Below, piece after piece: positions 43,558 to 55,292 of a stretch of 64,000 bases of DNA. Source of the DNA: Budorcas taxicolor (lineage: Eukaryota; Chordata; Mammalia; Artiodactyla; Bovidae); assembly GCF_023091745.1 (NCBI RefSeq), contig NC_068910.1, forward strand, positions 39,481,272 through 39,545,271, written 5' to 3'. Under the pieces are notes generated by a model. It searched no databases. It was not told where the DNA came from and saw only the letters and a program-made list of their open reading frames with translations. The position numbers were made by a program, and so were the translations under genes. Numbering within the stretch: position 1 is the first letter of the stretch; the number at the start of each line of letters is the position of its first letter.

Positions 43558-43559
43558 TA

Positions 43560-45590
43560 TAGCCTGGCAAATCAAAATTATTTGTTATATGGCCCTTTAC
43601 AAAAAAAGTTTTCTGACCTCTGCTTAGAAGTTTGAAAGCAGGGGAGTAGAAGTTTAGGAAGATCACCATGGCCCCAGGTGGAGTATTTGTGGCTGACCCT
43701 CTAGCTGTCCCCTGTGTTGGTCTGAGTGTCCAGCTAGACTGAAGACCTGCGCTCTATTCTGTTCCCCATGCAGGGCTGGGCCAGAAGAAAACTCAGGCAA
43801 ACAGAGGCTACGGGACTTGTTTCAGGTCCTAAGCTTGAAGGAAGAGCTTGGAATTCCCATCCAACTGATTTCATAGCCCAGCTGCCTCTGATCATAGAAA
43901 CAAAATGCCACTCTCCTCTATAATTCTTGAACAAAATGCAGTAAATCAGTGAAATGCTGGTGGCATAGAGAAAGTGTACATAAAAGGGAATTTTAAAAAA
44001 TATTATGTTTGGTTAAAAGAAATTTGCCAGGAGTAGAGATGACCTCCAAACATCATTATCCCATCCTCCGATCTACGGGAAAGTAATGTGAACACCAACA
44101 AGATAGATGATGATGAATGATGCTTGATTGATGTGGGATATATTCAGAAATCCTCATTTGTATTCTTCAAGTCAGCAGTCAGTGGTGTTGAATAACTTAC
44201 ATCACCAAAAGAACTGTTTTCAAATAGTCTTTCTGGCAAATTTGACACTCTCAATCCTTGAAATGTTCCAAGGAAGGAAGCTGAGATTACCAAAGTGAAG
44301 AAAAAAAAAGAGAAGCTAGGTACTTGAACCAACAGAAAGATTTTTTTTGTTTTTGTTTTGTTTTGCCAGGCCTAATCCAGCAGGTAACATTTAGGATGTG
44401 ATTTTCAAAAAAGTGCACTTTGGCTAGCGGTGGCGAAATCGTGAATCACAAAATAATGACATTGTGAGCTGTAAACAGTTTTAATTTATACAGGTGACAT
44501 TTAAAATGCTAATCAGACCTTAGGATAATTGCTGGAAGTTTGGAAGTCTCTGCTGGGAATTCGTCCAGTTTCTACAGAAATGATTCAGAACACAACCAGA
44601 TTGGTGAAGGTGTTTCTGGCTTGGCCAACTTGGGTTTGACTTTGCCAGAGTCAGGGAATTTGAGTGGGTGTCACTTGTGGTGACACTTTGGGTAATTGTA
44701 ATCAATAGACTCCAGTCTTTAAGCAGAGAGTGAGAACTCATTGCAGCAAGAGAAGATTTCAATATAGCTTTTGTGGTTTGGTCACTTTGCCAATGGCGAT
44801 GAATCAATCCTAAGAAGACAAGTCCTTTGACCAAGTCTTGTTTTGCTTGTTGATTGCAGACCATTTAAAAAACAATCACATAGTTCATTTTCCCCATATG
44901 GCAATGTATTCCATAACTTTTCAGGTCTTGTATTTGTTTAATAATCACAGAAGTTTGAGGGCCTGCCATGTGCTGGACTCTGCTCTCAAGGCCCAATGAC
45001 TTGGGGATAAACAAGGTTAATGAGGTCCCTGGCCCATGGAGCTTATATGGGAAGGGAGAAATTAACACACAAAGCTGATACATACAAACATAAGGTATTG
45101 CTAATGGCAGATCCCCAGGGAGTGTTACAGTCCAAATAAAGCAGGGTTATGGGCTAAGGTGACATGTGAGTGAGACGAGAGGTGGAAGTTTAGATAAGTT
45201 AGTAAGTGGAGCCTTCGTGGAGGAAGCTGCTGAGACCTGGGTGATCAGAGCTCCAGCAGGGGCCATGGTGTCCCAGGTCAAGGGAATAGCAAGTGCTCTT
45301 CCTAAGAGCTGGATGTAGAGGGGTGACCAGGACTCACAAGTTTCCATAAATCCTTTCTTTAAATGTGTTTGAAGATATATCGTATGATCTTATCTCAAAT
45401 ATCCCTGGAAATTTTTGTTGTTGTTTTTTGTCAAGGGCCTATGGTTTCGAGCATTTTTCTTGTAACATGGAGATCAGTTTTGCCATGTAGGGATCTCCCC
45501 TCTCTCAGTTATTTCCCTTCTGTTTTGTTATTTTAGTGAACTTTGGCCTCAAGCCCTAGGATCAAGGCACACCTCTGAGATTTAATGAAT
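43560..45590. other. No gene; old repeat traces
   Basis: 44930-45080 has an old MIR/L2-class phrase ('gggcctgccatgtgctggac'). A 114-codon frame on the - strand at 44520-44864 carries no motif I recognise. A GTTTT-rich run lies at 44341-44364. Confidence 0.4.
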
Positions 45591-45765
45591 GATGTGACTG
45601 TAGGCAAGTTGCTTAGCCTCTTGGAGCTTTAGCTGGCTCAGAGGTGTGATGAAGACAATAATGGTACCTGCCTACCTCCGTGGGGTTATTGTAAAGCCCA
45701 TAATGAAGGTAAAGCTCTAGCTCAGGGCTTGGCATATAATCCTTGCTCAAAAAGCATTATAGTAG
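45591..45765 (+). repeat. MIR
   Basis: 'gtaggcaagttgcttagcct', 'aataatggtacctgcctacc' and 'gggcttggcatataatcctt' follow the MIR order in sense orientation. Confidence 0.78.
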
Positions 45766-45923
45766 ACACATGTACTTAATTTCTCAGTTTTCAAGGTGCT
45801 TTCTCATTCTTACAATATCCCTGAAACATGGTGAGATACATCGAGGATCAGAGTCAATATTAGAATCAGAGAGATGGGAATGGAAAGAAACTGTGCTAGG
45901 TGTCAGGGACTCAGAGACTGCAG

Positions 45924-46195
45924 CAGAGAAGGTGATGGCACCCCACTCCAGTACTCTTGCCTGGAAAATCCCATGGACAGAGGAGCCTGGAAGGCTGCAG
46001 TGCATGGGGTTGCGAAGAGTCGGACATGACTGAGCGACTTCACTTTCACTTTTCACTTTCATGCATTGGAAAAGGAAATGGCAACCCACTCCAGTGTTCT
46101 TGCCTGGAGAATCCCAGGGACAGGGGAACCTGGTGAGCTGCTGTCTATGGGGTCGCACAGAGTCGGACACGATTGAAGCGACTTAGCAGCAGCAG
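45924..46195 (+). mobile_element. Bov-A2 SINE with perfect target duplication
   Basis: Sense two-unit element ending in an (AGC)n tail. Perfect 12-bp repeats 'cagagactgcag' flank it at 45912-45923 and 46196-46207. Confidence 0.97.
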
Positions 46196-46207
46196 CAGAG
46201 ACTGCAG

Positions 46208-46707
46208 ATCTTATATGTACATGTTAAGCTCTTAACAGCTGAACCAGGCAGTTATCCTACCTATGGAAAAAAGTCCTCTAAGGTTAGAGGGTGGTCTGTG
46301 CAGAAACAGAATTTAAGGATTACCAGTTCTCCTGGTTTATCTGAACTAAGGGTATTTCTGGGATTTAGCTGTTTGAGCATGAAGATCGGGGCAGTCCCAG
46401 GCAAACTGGGCTGGTTGGTCACCCTGGAATTCCTTGGAAGCCACTGAAAAGCCAGATGCAAAAAAAGAACATGTCTTCAGAGATCTGGAGCTCTTGTTCT
46501 CTCTTTAGCTGAGGTTTGGCTTAAGGACCAGGACTGTGTGATGCTTGAAAAGAAGCACATAGGTTGATTGAAAAGGAACTTCTTGATTGTGATATAAGCC
46601 AGAGAGTAAGAGGGTACTGCCTTATACAATATCGTGGCCACCCACCACATGTGGCTATTACTTGGAACGTGACAGGTTGTAATTACAAACTATACCCTGG
46701 ACCAAAA
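46208..46707. other. No gene recognised
   Basis: Unassigned sequence. Confidence 0.4.
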
Positions 46708-46920
46708 AGGGCTTCCCAGGTGGCTCAGTGGTAAAGAATCCACCTGCCAATGCAGGAGACCCCGGTTTGATCCCTGGGTTGGGAAGACCCCCTGGAGGAG
46801 AGCATGGCAACCCACTCCAGTATTCTTGCCTGGAAAATCCCATGGACAGAGAAGTTTGGTAGGCTATCATTTTCATAGGGTGGCAAAGAGTCAGACACAA
46901 CTTAGCGACTGAGCATGAAT
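46708..46920 (+). mobile_element. Bov-tA SINE
   Basis: Sense full-length copy from 'agggcttcccaggtggctca' to 'acacaacttagcgactgagc'. Confidence 0.95.
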
Positions 46921-47404
46921 ATGAAAACCAAACAAGAAGGAGTTTAATATATCAATAATAGTTTTTATATTGATTAGTTGCTAAAACAATAATATTTGGG
47001 ATATGTTAGCTTAAATACTATAGCTTATTCAGTTTCCAAAAATGGCAGCAGCACAGCAAGATGTTTTTCTTTTTCCCACCGATAGCCAAAAAGTCATTGA
47101 TGCTTGCGTGGATTGGTTTCTGTGGGGAACCATGAGACTGGGAAAAACAGGACCCAGGAGAGCCGCTCCTGCAGATCCTCTGTGAAGCCATCTTGAGATC
47201 AGCAAGTTCTGCATTGGAGCTGTGACTCCTCAAAGCTGCCCCGTGGACTGGTTGTATTGGTTTCACCTGGACGCCCATCGGAGCCACAGACCTGCCTGGT
47301 GAAGAGCCGTCCTTCACAGCAAGGCTGCTGAAGCAGTTGAACAGGATCCCCAGAGGAGTCGAATGCACAGAAACAGTTGAGACCCTGTGGTCCAGGCTGA
47401 AATC
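46921..47404. other. Unassigned, opposed open frames
   Basis: A 45-codon frame from 47042 (+, starting MAAAQQDVFLFPTDSQKV) lies opposite a 116-codon frame (- strand, 47018-47368). Neither has a domain I recognise, and no repeat family is evident. It could be a processed-pseudogene piece or an unnamed repeat. Confidence 0.35.
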
Positions 47405-47565
47405 AGTGGTTCTTAAACTTCAATGGGCCTCAGAATCTCCTGAGGGGACCAATCAGGACTCAGGTCCTCCTTTTCCTATTTCAGCAAGCAGAGGTCTCTG
47501 GATGCTTCTTGGGCCCACCAGGTGATTCTGATACACACCTTGGGCTGAAGACTGCTGGCTTAATT
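47405..47565 (+). repeat. MER5A-like hAT-Charlie MITE
   Basis: 'tcagtggttcttaaacttca', 'ggcctcagaatctcctgagg' and 'accaggtgattctgatacac' fit MER5A or a close relative. Old. The orientation is a best guess from memory of the consensus. Confidence 0.65.
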
Positions 47566-49384
47566 ACTAGATATTTGTATCAGGTGGAGGCAGACTCTAT
47601 TAGTCTGAAAGTTATGGCTGCGAGACAGGCGTGAAGCTGGAATGTGGATGTAGGTTTTTTGGCGAGTGACCTGAGCTGCTGAGTTGCGACAACAGCTGAC
47701 CCTACCTGCAGCAGAGAGGTCCCTGTGGTGTCAGCCAGGACTTGTGAGCCTGTCCCACCTGAAGGTCCATGTCTCTGAGAGTCATCCTTCCTGGAGCAGG
47801 GTGAGTTTGCCTCTGGAGAGCATTACTGGGAGGGGGAGGATTTGGGAGATGGAAAGGCCTGGCTTTGTTCTACTTCCTTCACCCTACTCTGAGTTCTGGG
47901 TTGATGGGCCTTGAAATTGAGCAGAATCGAAATGCTTTGGGGCATCAGGGTGGGAGGGCACAGATAATTAAAGGGTTAAATGTGACATCGTAGGATTGAC
48001 ACTGGTGGGACAGCTTTGGGAGCTGTAGCCTTTGGGTTTCACCTCTGGGCCCATCTGTGGTTTGCCCTGAAGCTGTGATGTGCGGTCTCAGGCACTCTCA
48101 GGCTTGCAAACCCCTGGCACTGTCTTTGCTTAAGAGTCAGCTTTCTGTCTAGGGTTTTTCCAGCCTGGAAGACTGGAGGAGTAACTCCGCAAGACAGCTC
48201 TCAAACAGTGAGAAGAGAGCCCGTGGGTAGATGCTTTAGACTCTGGTTCTTTAGGAGACACTTTTAGGGTACTCAGGTCCTGGGGGAGTTGAGATTCCAT
48301 TGCCTCTAGCAACCTCAATAGCGCACCCTTACATTCGTGTCTCCTTTCCTATTTTCCTAGCTTCATCCCCTCCCACCTTCCTGCCAACTTCCTTGGTTCA
48401 TCTTCCAAATTAATCAACTGCCAACCAATCCGTGTCTCAGGCTCTGAGAGGCCCAGATCAAGACAGAAGCACACCCTGGCCCCTTTGCCTCTTTCCCCAG
48501 GCCTCTCTAGTATCCCTGGACCTCCCCGCACCATTCCTTTGGAACCAGCGTCATGGGTCTCTAACCTGGCTTACTAGCTTTCCAAGTCCCTTCGCGGTAT
48601 ATTTCTATTTCTTGTCCGTTTGTTCAGAGTGTGACCTGCACTGTAGAGACAGGCCAGTGTGCAAGGGAGGGAGATGCTGTTATCTATTATTGGTCCAAAA
48701 TGCTGACTGATGGAAGTGAGAATGTTTCCCCCACTTCTCGTAGAGTGACCTCTGACCTTGCTGAACGTCCCTGAGAGGCTAAGACGTGGCACACCAACCC
48801 TCCTGCCCTGTCTCCTTCTCTGTGATGCAGTCTGGCAATTCCTCCATCTTCTCTAGCCCCTCTCCCTGTTTTCTCACATAAGTCCTGTCCCCTCGTAGAA
48901 ATCTTGGTGCTTATTCCCATCCTGGTGGTGCCTTTCTGAGGACCTGGACTAACACACGGAGAATTATGTCCCTGTACCCTGTCCTTTTTCTTCCTCCTGT
49001 TTTCTTTGCCTGTTTGGACATTTTTTTTTTTTTAATAAAAAAATGACCTTGCTCTTTCATCCATTGTCTTGGTTGCCATTTTCTGTTACTTCTTCACTCT
49101 ACTTTGACCGCCTTATCAATATGCCCCATGACTTTGAATAATGGAGTTCCTGGTACATGCGTTCTGGCTATAATCACTATGCAGCTGGTGTGGGGAATGA
49201 AATCCCACGTACAGGGTTTGTATTGCAGGTCCATCTCTCCAACTAGGGGGGCTGTCTCCTAGGGCTTGCAGTGTGTGCATTTGTGTTGAAAGGCAATCAC
49301 AAAATAGGGAGTTCTGGTTCTCTCTGTTTTGATTAGGATACACAGGGAACTAATATTATTTAAATACATGGCATTAGCGATGCA
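47566..49384. other. No gene; unassigned sequence
   Basis: 48330-48960 has wording of an old dispersed repeat but cannot be named. A T-run sits at 49020-49033. Overlapping chance frames occur on both strands. Confidence 0.4.
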
Positions 49385-49522
49385 CTGCCCTGGGTGAGGT
49401 GGTTCACCCATTTGTTTTCATTTAATGAAAATGAGCCACCATGCGATGTAGGAGGTATTATTCCCATTTCATAGACAGGAAGACTGAGGCTTCACAATGT
49501 TTGATGACTCGTTCAAGAGCAT
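49385..49522 (+). repeat. MIR fragment
   Basis: 'ggaggtattattcccatttc' and 'agacaggaagactgaggctt' match the MIR core. Confidence 0.7.
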
Positions 49523-49687
49523 GATTTGAGTGACTGTGTTTTAACCGAGGAGCTCATAGTACCTAACAGATCATTCTTAGGTGGAAATTGTTCCATGGCT
49601 CGTGGGTGTTATGGGAAAAGAATATTCCAGTGAATAAATGTAGAAATTGAGGAAGGGGTAGCCACAACTCTGACACTTCCAAGGTCA
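49523..49687 (+). repeat. 165-bp duplicated segment, copy 1
   Basis: Starts 'gatttgagtgactgtg' and ends 'ccaaggtcag'. About 89% identical to 51282-51446, with one single-base gap. The upstream neighbours of the two copies differ. Confidence 0.88.
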
Positions 49688-51039
49688 GGACTGGCTGGGG
49701 CATCAAAAAGATCTGGTTGGAGCACAAATTGTATTTTCATTGTGTTCCTGCCTGGTTTTTAAATACAAAAGCCCCGAGGTGAGTTGAAAGATGAAGGTCT
49801 CATCTAGCTTAAAAAAAAAAAAGTGGGGGGGCTGTATGTGTCTGGCTGATCGGAGCCAATTCTCTGTTCTCTGCACACTGGGGTTTTTAAAATGCACGAT
49901 CAACCCTGTTGGCCCAGCACTGATGTTTTATTCAGTTTCATGTGGTCCTTCTGAGGCCTGCTCTATCATTAGGGGCTGTTTGCAAAGGCGCCTTGTAAGA
50001 AATGATGCAATACCCAGAAAAAGGACCCTGAGTTGCTTTTTTTAATCTGCTGTAAGCAACCTCATTTGTACAGATTTGATTCCTAATGATCCTGTCCTCA
50101 CTTTCATCTGCTTCCTGAGCCTGGGTCAGACAGGCAGTGAGGAAGCAATCAGATGGGAGATGCTTCATTTGTTGTGAGTTTCAGCCTTCTTCAGCTGGGT
50201 CAGGGTGGATAGGTGAAAACCAGGGCTGGTTCCTTCATTCATGGATCTTCTAGGTCTGACACTTGGGATTTCTTGTAGAAACGGGTCCTAAAAAGAATCA
50301 GAAGAAAGGGCTGCAGGTATGGGAGGGAGGGCAAGGTTCCTTGTGGCTTAGCATGCCATGGGAGGTCCCCAGAATGCACTGAGTCTGGGAGTGGTGGTTG
50401 ATAGAAAAATGGAGAAGTGCTAAGTTCCAATTCTCTTGGGTTGGGTGAAGTATGGGGATGTATCTGTGAGGAGAGAAGGAAGTCTGTTTTTAGTGAAGAG
50501 ACATTCTCAATTGTCTTAAGAAATTATCATTGATCATCTATCTACTCCATCATTTGTCATGTATTTACTTCTTTATTCAGATGTGTAATAAGCATCCCTG
50601 GGCTGTGTGCTGGCGATACAGCAGAGAAGCAGATAGGCACAGCCCTGTCTTATGGGCTCTACAGTCCAATAGATTGATGGGTTTCTGAACCGTGTCTTTG
50701 CAAGACACACAGATAAGGGTAAATAAACTCCATCTGGAGCTTGTTCTATATAGGGTAGCTTTGAAATTTAATAAGAATGCCAAGTCATCTTGAGATTATT
50801 TGTATTTAATCTGAACACATTTTAAAATTTAAATAGGGGTATGGGGAATCTCCCCTCTCCAGCCACAGTAACTGGCCTAAAGGAAAGGACTTTGGATTGG
50901 TTGAAGCAGTCCTAATTCTCTGCTAGGTTTTTTTCTTACTGAATTCAAGAGAGGGAGACTCTTTCCTCACTGGTAAAGGTTATAAGGCTGACTACAGATC
51001 TATGTTTCTTGCTGTAGGAAGAGTGAATTCTGAGAGATC
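49688..51039. other. No gene; old repeat trace
   Basis: 50570-50690 has an old MIR/L2-class phrase ('ctgggctgtgtgctggcgat'). An A/G-run lies at 49810-49830. No coding signal. Confidence 0.4.
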
Positions 51040-51660
51040 AAAGCTGACAAATGGAGAAGGACAGAAGGAGGCGATCATAGCTCGGAGGGGGCAGGCAGAG
51101 TGGGGGTACATGGCGGGGAGTTGACATGAGCAGGGAAAGAGGAGCCTAGGAGAAGAGGAGAGAGATATGGGAGAAGAGTAGAAGGGGGCGAGGGAGATGG
51201 GCTGGGGAGACAGACAGACGTGGGGTGACAGAGAGGCAGATGGAGGGTGTAGGTGGAGATGCAGGTATGGGAGGGAGGTGCGATTTGAGTGATTGTGTTT
51301 CAGCCGGGGAGCTCATAGTACTTAACAGACCATTCTTAGGTGGGAATTGTTCCATGGCTTGCAGGTGTTATGGGAACAGAATGTTCAGTGAATAAATGTG
51401 GAAACTGAGGAAGGGGCAGCCACGACTCTGACACATCCAAGGTCAGAGGAGGGATGGGGGCAGGGAGGCAGGGACAGAGAGAGGGACACATGAGAGAAGG
51501 GAGAGAGAGAGAATCTAATGGGCTGGAGTACTGAATGGGAGGGAGAGACATAGGGACAGAAAGAGGGGAGAGACAGAGAAGGTTGGAGGGAGAGGAACGG
51601 GGAGGCAAAGTTAGAGGGAACCAGGAAGGGGAGGAAACACACACCGATGGGGGTCATGTA
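51040..51660 (+). repeat. Purine-rich block (GA/GGA-rich)
   Basis: The + strand is strongly biased to A and G in 51050-51270 and 51450-51620, with many 'gggaga', 'gagaga' and 'ggagg' words. It is interrupted by the second copy of the 165-bp duplicate. Open frames here on either strand reflect composition only. Confidence 0.8.
51282..51446 (+). repeat. 165-bp duplicated segment, copy 2
   Basis: Partner of 49523-49687 in the same orientation, 1.76 kb downstream, embedded in the purine-rich block. Confidence 0.88.
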
Positions 51661-51725
51661 CACACACACACACACAACCCACCCCCCCCCACCCCCGCCA
51701 CCCCCCGCATCCCCCCCTCCCCGCA
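51660..51725. repeat. (CA)n and poly-C tract
   Basis: A short (CA)n run passes into C runs of 5 to 10 separated by single A, G or T bases. The - strand therefore has at least four G-runs and can form a quadruplex. Confidence 0.92.
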
Positions 51726-51872
51726 AGAGAGAGGCAGACGAAGGGGATGGGGGATCCAGATCTGGAAGTCTCGGAGCAGGGAGTTGGGGTGGTGGAGGCT
51801 GGGGAGGGTTGGAAACACCTCCTGGAGAACTGAGTCTTGAGCAGAAGTTTGCCATGTTCTAGCCTTCCAGGT

Positions 51873-52135
51873 TGGAGAAGGCAATGGCAACCCACTCCAG
51901 TACTCTTGCCTGGAAAATCCCATGGACGAAGGAGCCTGGTAGGCTGCAGTCCATAGGGTCTCGAAGAGTCAGACATGACTGAGCGACTTTACTTTCAATT
52001 TTCACTTTCATGCATTGGAGAAGGAAATGGCAACCCACTCCAGTGTTCTTGCCTGGAGAATCTCAGGGACGGGCTGCCGTCTATGAGGTCGCACAGAGTC
52101 GGACATGACTGAAGCGACTTAGCAGCAGCAGCAGC
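51873..52135 (+). mobile_element. Bov-A2 SINE with perfect target duplication
   Basis: Sense element with an (AGC)n tail. Perfect 12-bp repeats 'agccttccaggt' flank it at 51861-51872 and 52136-52147. The second unit has a small internal deletion after 'cagggacgggctgcc'. Confidence 0.97.
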
Positions 52136-52147
52136 AGCCTTCCAGGT

Positions 52148-52459
52148 GAAGACAGGGTGCCCCAACGTGGGAAGGTCAGGACTCTTGGTTCCTCCCTATA
52201 GCTCCCCGAGGTGCACACCATGTCTCCCAGAGGAGAAAGGGGAGCTGGACCAGGCTGAGTGGGGGCAGCTGAAGCCGGGTAGACTTGATCCTAAGAGACT
52301 TGGCCAGCCATGTGCTAACGTTTCCGGGTCTAGGTGCTAGGCATCCCCACACCCCGCAGAGCCCAGGGTCTGAAGAAAGGGCTCACTGGTCCTCAGACAT
52401 CTGGCTCACAGTTCCCTTTTCCCACGGGATAACTCAAGGATGCGTTTTCAACCCAACCA
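52148..52459. other. No gene recognised
   Basis: Unassigned sequence. Confidence 0.4.
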
Positions 52460-52626
52460 CCAGGAGGAGAAAGGGGTGACAAGGATGAGATGATTGGATA
52501 ACATCACTGACTCAGTGGACATAAGTTTTGAGCAAATGCAGGTAGATGGTGAAGGACAGGGAAGCCTGGTGTGCTGCAGTCCATGGGGTTGCAAAGAGTC
52601 AGACACCACTGAGTGACTGAACAGTA
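52460..52626 (+). mobile_element. BovB 3' tail fragment
   Basis: 'gacaaggatgagatgattgg' to 'caccactgagtgactgaaca' is sense BovB terminal sequence. Confidence 0.88.
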
Positions 52627-53274
52627 ACAACGCTGTGAACCCACTCTCAACACGCAGCTGCTAAAAAAGAGAACACCCGAACCACTTCCGCTGCCTCCAA
52701 GCCCCAAATCCAAGCAGGTTTGCTGCCACTGCCTTGGGCAACACAGTGATTTTCTAGTTTTCTTTTCTTTGCATTATTTTTTCTCTCTCTCTCTTTTTTT
52801 TTTTAAAATTTGTGGAATAACTCACAGTTCTTGAAGTGTGAGGTACAGATTACATGTCTAATTTATTCAACTCACCCAGAGACACTTGAGATAATTACAG
52901 TGGGGAATTCCATTTCCTGAGAAAACCTAGATGCTAAGAGGGTGATTCTGCCAGTTGTCTGTGGGACTCTGTGCCCTGTGGGTGGGTGGGTGGCGAGAGC
53001 ACGTCACCTGGTGGGATGATTCTAGAGGCTCAAGAGTCTGAGCTCTCTCAGTTCTTCCAGAGACATGAGCTAGGTGGTACTACATGTTTGCCAAAATTTG
53101 ATTTACAAAACATCTAACATATTCAGTTATATAAGGTTATTTTCATGCTTAACATTTATCGTCTACACTGCTGAGTTTCTAATATACAAATGCCTACTGC
53201 ATCTTGGATCTCGGTCGCAGAGTGGAATAATGTTAAAAAATCATTTTAATTTATTATTCTTTCTTTGCAACCTT
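52627..53274. other. No gene; CT/T-rich tract
   Basis: A (CT)n/T run lies at about 52776-52805 and a (GGGT)n run at 52978-52993. The rest is unassigned. Confidence 0.45.
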
Positions 53275-53420
53275 TTGTGAAGGTCGCGTATATACAGGAA
53301 AGGGCACACATCGTCAATACGCAGCTCAATAAAAATTTTCACTGGTTGGTTCTCAAGTGTCGCTGACTCCAAACCCCCAGATCAAGAAACAATATTGCAG
53401 GGAGCACTCCAAAAGAACCC
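53275..53420 (-). repeat. Old L1M-like 3' fragment
   Basis: 'aaagggcacacatcgtcaat', 'aattttcactggttggttct' and 'cccagatcaagaaacaatat' fit antisense old L1 3' UTR. Confidence 0.6.
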
Positions 53421-53554
53421 AGGGCCCCCAGCTCTTCCTGGACAGCATCCTAGAGTGATCAGGTCCTGACTTGTAGCACTGTAGATTCGTATTGACTTGG
53501 TCAGTAATATACTTGCATGATGTCCATTATTTTTTGCTTGTGATTTAATTTTTT

Positions 53555-53900
53555 AAAAAGTTATTTTTAATCGGAGGATAATTACAATATTGTGTTGGTT
53601 TCTGCCATACATTAACATGGATCAGCCATAGGTATACATATGTTCCCTCCCTCTTAAACCTCCCTCCCACCTCCCACCCCATCCCACCCCACTGGGGTGT
53701 CATGGAGTACCAAGACGTCCATTTTTTTAAAAAAGATGTGTTTATGTTGATTGTAGCTGTGGCTCATTTATTTTCTTCACTATCTGATATTCCATGTGAT
53801 GAGAGCTGCAGTATTCATTTATTTAAACCAGCATGAATGACCATTTGGGTCTTTTTTACTGATCATAAGAAGTGCTGCTATGAGCATTCTTATTCACAGC
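53555..53900 (-). mobile_element. L1 fragment
   Basis: 'acaatattgtgttggtttct', 'ataggtatacatatgttccc' and 'gcagtattcatttatttaaa' match antisense ruminant L1. Confidence 0.8.
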
Positions 53901-53929
53901 AGACATCATCTTGCTCATTAAATCTCAAC

Positions 53930-54060
53930 ATTATTGTATTAGAGTTGTCCAGAGAATCAGAAGGATATGTGGGGTACGGCTGAGTCCCTTTGCTGTCCAC
54001 CTGAAACTATCACAACATTGTTAATAGGCTATACTCTAATACAAAATAAAAAGTTTAAAA
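53930..54060 (+). mobile_element. L1 3' end
   Basis: 'gagtccctttgctgtccacc', 'tgttaataggctatactcta' and an AAAATAAAAAG tail mark the 3' end of a ruminant L1 in sense orientation. Confidence 0.85.
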
Positions 54061-54083
54061 AACACCAATATAAAAGTGATTCT

Positions 54084-54301
54084 CTGCTGTGTTGTGCTTA
54101 GCTGCTCAGTTATGTCTGACACTTTGTGACCTCATGACTGCAGCCCGCCAGGCTCCTCCGTCCATGGTAATTCTCCAGGCAAGAATCCTGGAGTGGGTTG
54201 CCATGCCCTCTTCCAGGGGATCTTCCCATCCCAGGGATTGAACCCAGGTCCTCTGCATTGCAGGTGGATTCTTTACCATCTGAGACACGAGGGGAAGCCC
54301 C
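54084..54301 (-). mobile_element. Bov-tA SINE with target duplication
   Basis: Antisense full-length copy. Flanked by 'aaagtgattct' (54073-54083) and 'aaagtgcttct' (54302-54312), one mismatch. Confidence 0.95.
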
Positions 54302-54312
54302 AAAGTGCTTCT

Positions 54313-55279
54313 ATGTAATACTAATTGTAAGCTTATAATTGGTGAAGTTGGCCTGTCTTGAAATTTGGAAGAAAAAAAAAAAGGTATGTGTGTATTTCTT
54401 TTGAAGAATTGGCTTCTGTGCTTGTGGAGGCTGGCAAGTCCAAAATCTGCAGGGGAGTTCAGCAAGCTGGAGACCAGTGGAAGAGTTGTGGGTTTGAATC
54501 CAAAAATGGTCTGATGGTAGAGTTTATTTTTCCTTTGGAAAGGTCAGTCTTTATTTTCCTAAGGCTTTCAACTGATTGGACAAGGCCCACCCCTATTATG
54601 GAGAGAAATCTGCTTTGAGTCCAAGTTGGTTGATTTAAATGGTAATCAAAACCTCTATAGAAGCATCTGGAGTAACACTTGATCAAATATCTGAGCACTG
54701 TGGTCTAACCAGGTTGACACATAGTCTATACTATGATAGCTGCTTACTGAGCATCTGCTGTGGCTGGTGCTGGGGTGGGTAAAAGGTGGTGGAGGTGCCC
54801 TAAATTATGAATTATGAATAGAAAAATTTGAGGTAGAGAGAAGCCAACAGACCGAGAGAGGATTGCCACTGAAAAAATAGTTTATTACTGATATTACCCC
54901 TAAGAGGAGGGGCCGGTCCTGCCATGGTGTGTGTGTGGGGAGCACAGGGAAGCACCAGGGTCAGTCGGGGCAGAAGGAAAGGAAGGGACTATTGTGAAAA
55001 CTTTGACACTTTGACTGTGGTTTCTGGGAAAAGGAACAGGTGAGGCAGGGTAGGCAGGCTTAGAGGCGGCCAATTTAAATAATTTTCAGGGGCTCTGGGG
55101 CATCAGGGCTCTCTTCTGTTCCCTGGTACCTGAGCCGAGGGTGATCAGAGAAGTTGGCTAGTGTCCTGAAGTGAGAGTCCCACACGCTCTCATGGTGGTT
55201 GGGGGTATGGGTGCTAATCCGGTTAGTTTGCATTTGAAAAGTAAACCTTTGGCTGAGTTGGCATTCTTCACCTGTGTAT
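54313..55279. other. No gene; possible old LTR-like sequence
   Basis: 54840-55260 has the look of a diverged LTR ('agtttattactgatatta') but no family is assigned. No coding signal. Confidence 0.35.
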
Positions 55280-55292
55280 ATTTCTCCCTCCT

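Noticed and set aside
44520..44864. 114-codon frame on the - strand
   Set aside because: No recognisable motif, no repeat match I can name and no start context; probably chance.
51385..51855. Long frames on both strands (up to 156 codons)
   Set aside because: They result from purine/pyrimidine bias and the CA/poly-C tract.
53555..54060. Second twin-primed LINE (antisense L1 next to sense L1)
   Set aside because: Both pieces carry 3'-end sequence, so they look like two separate insertions rather than one inverted copy.
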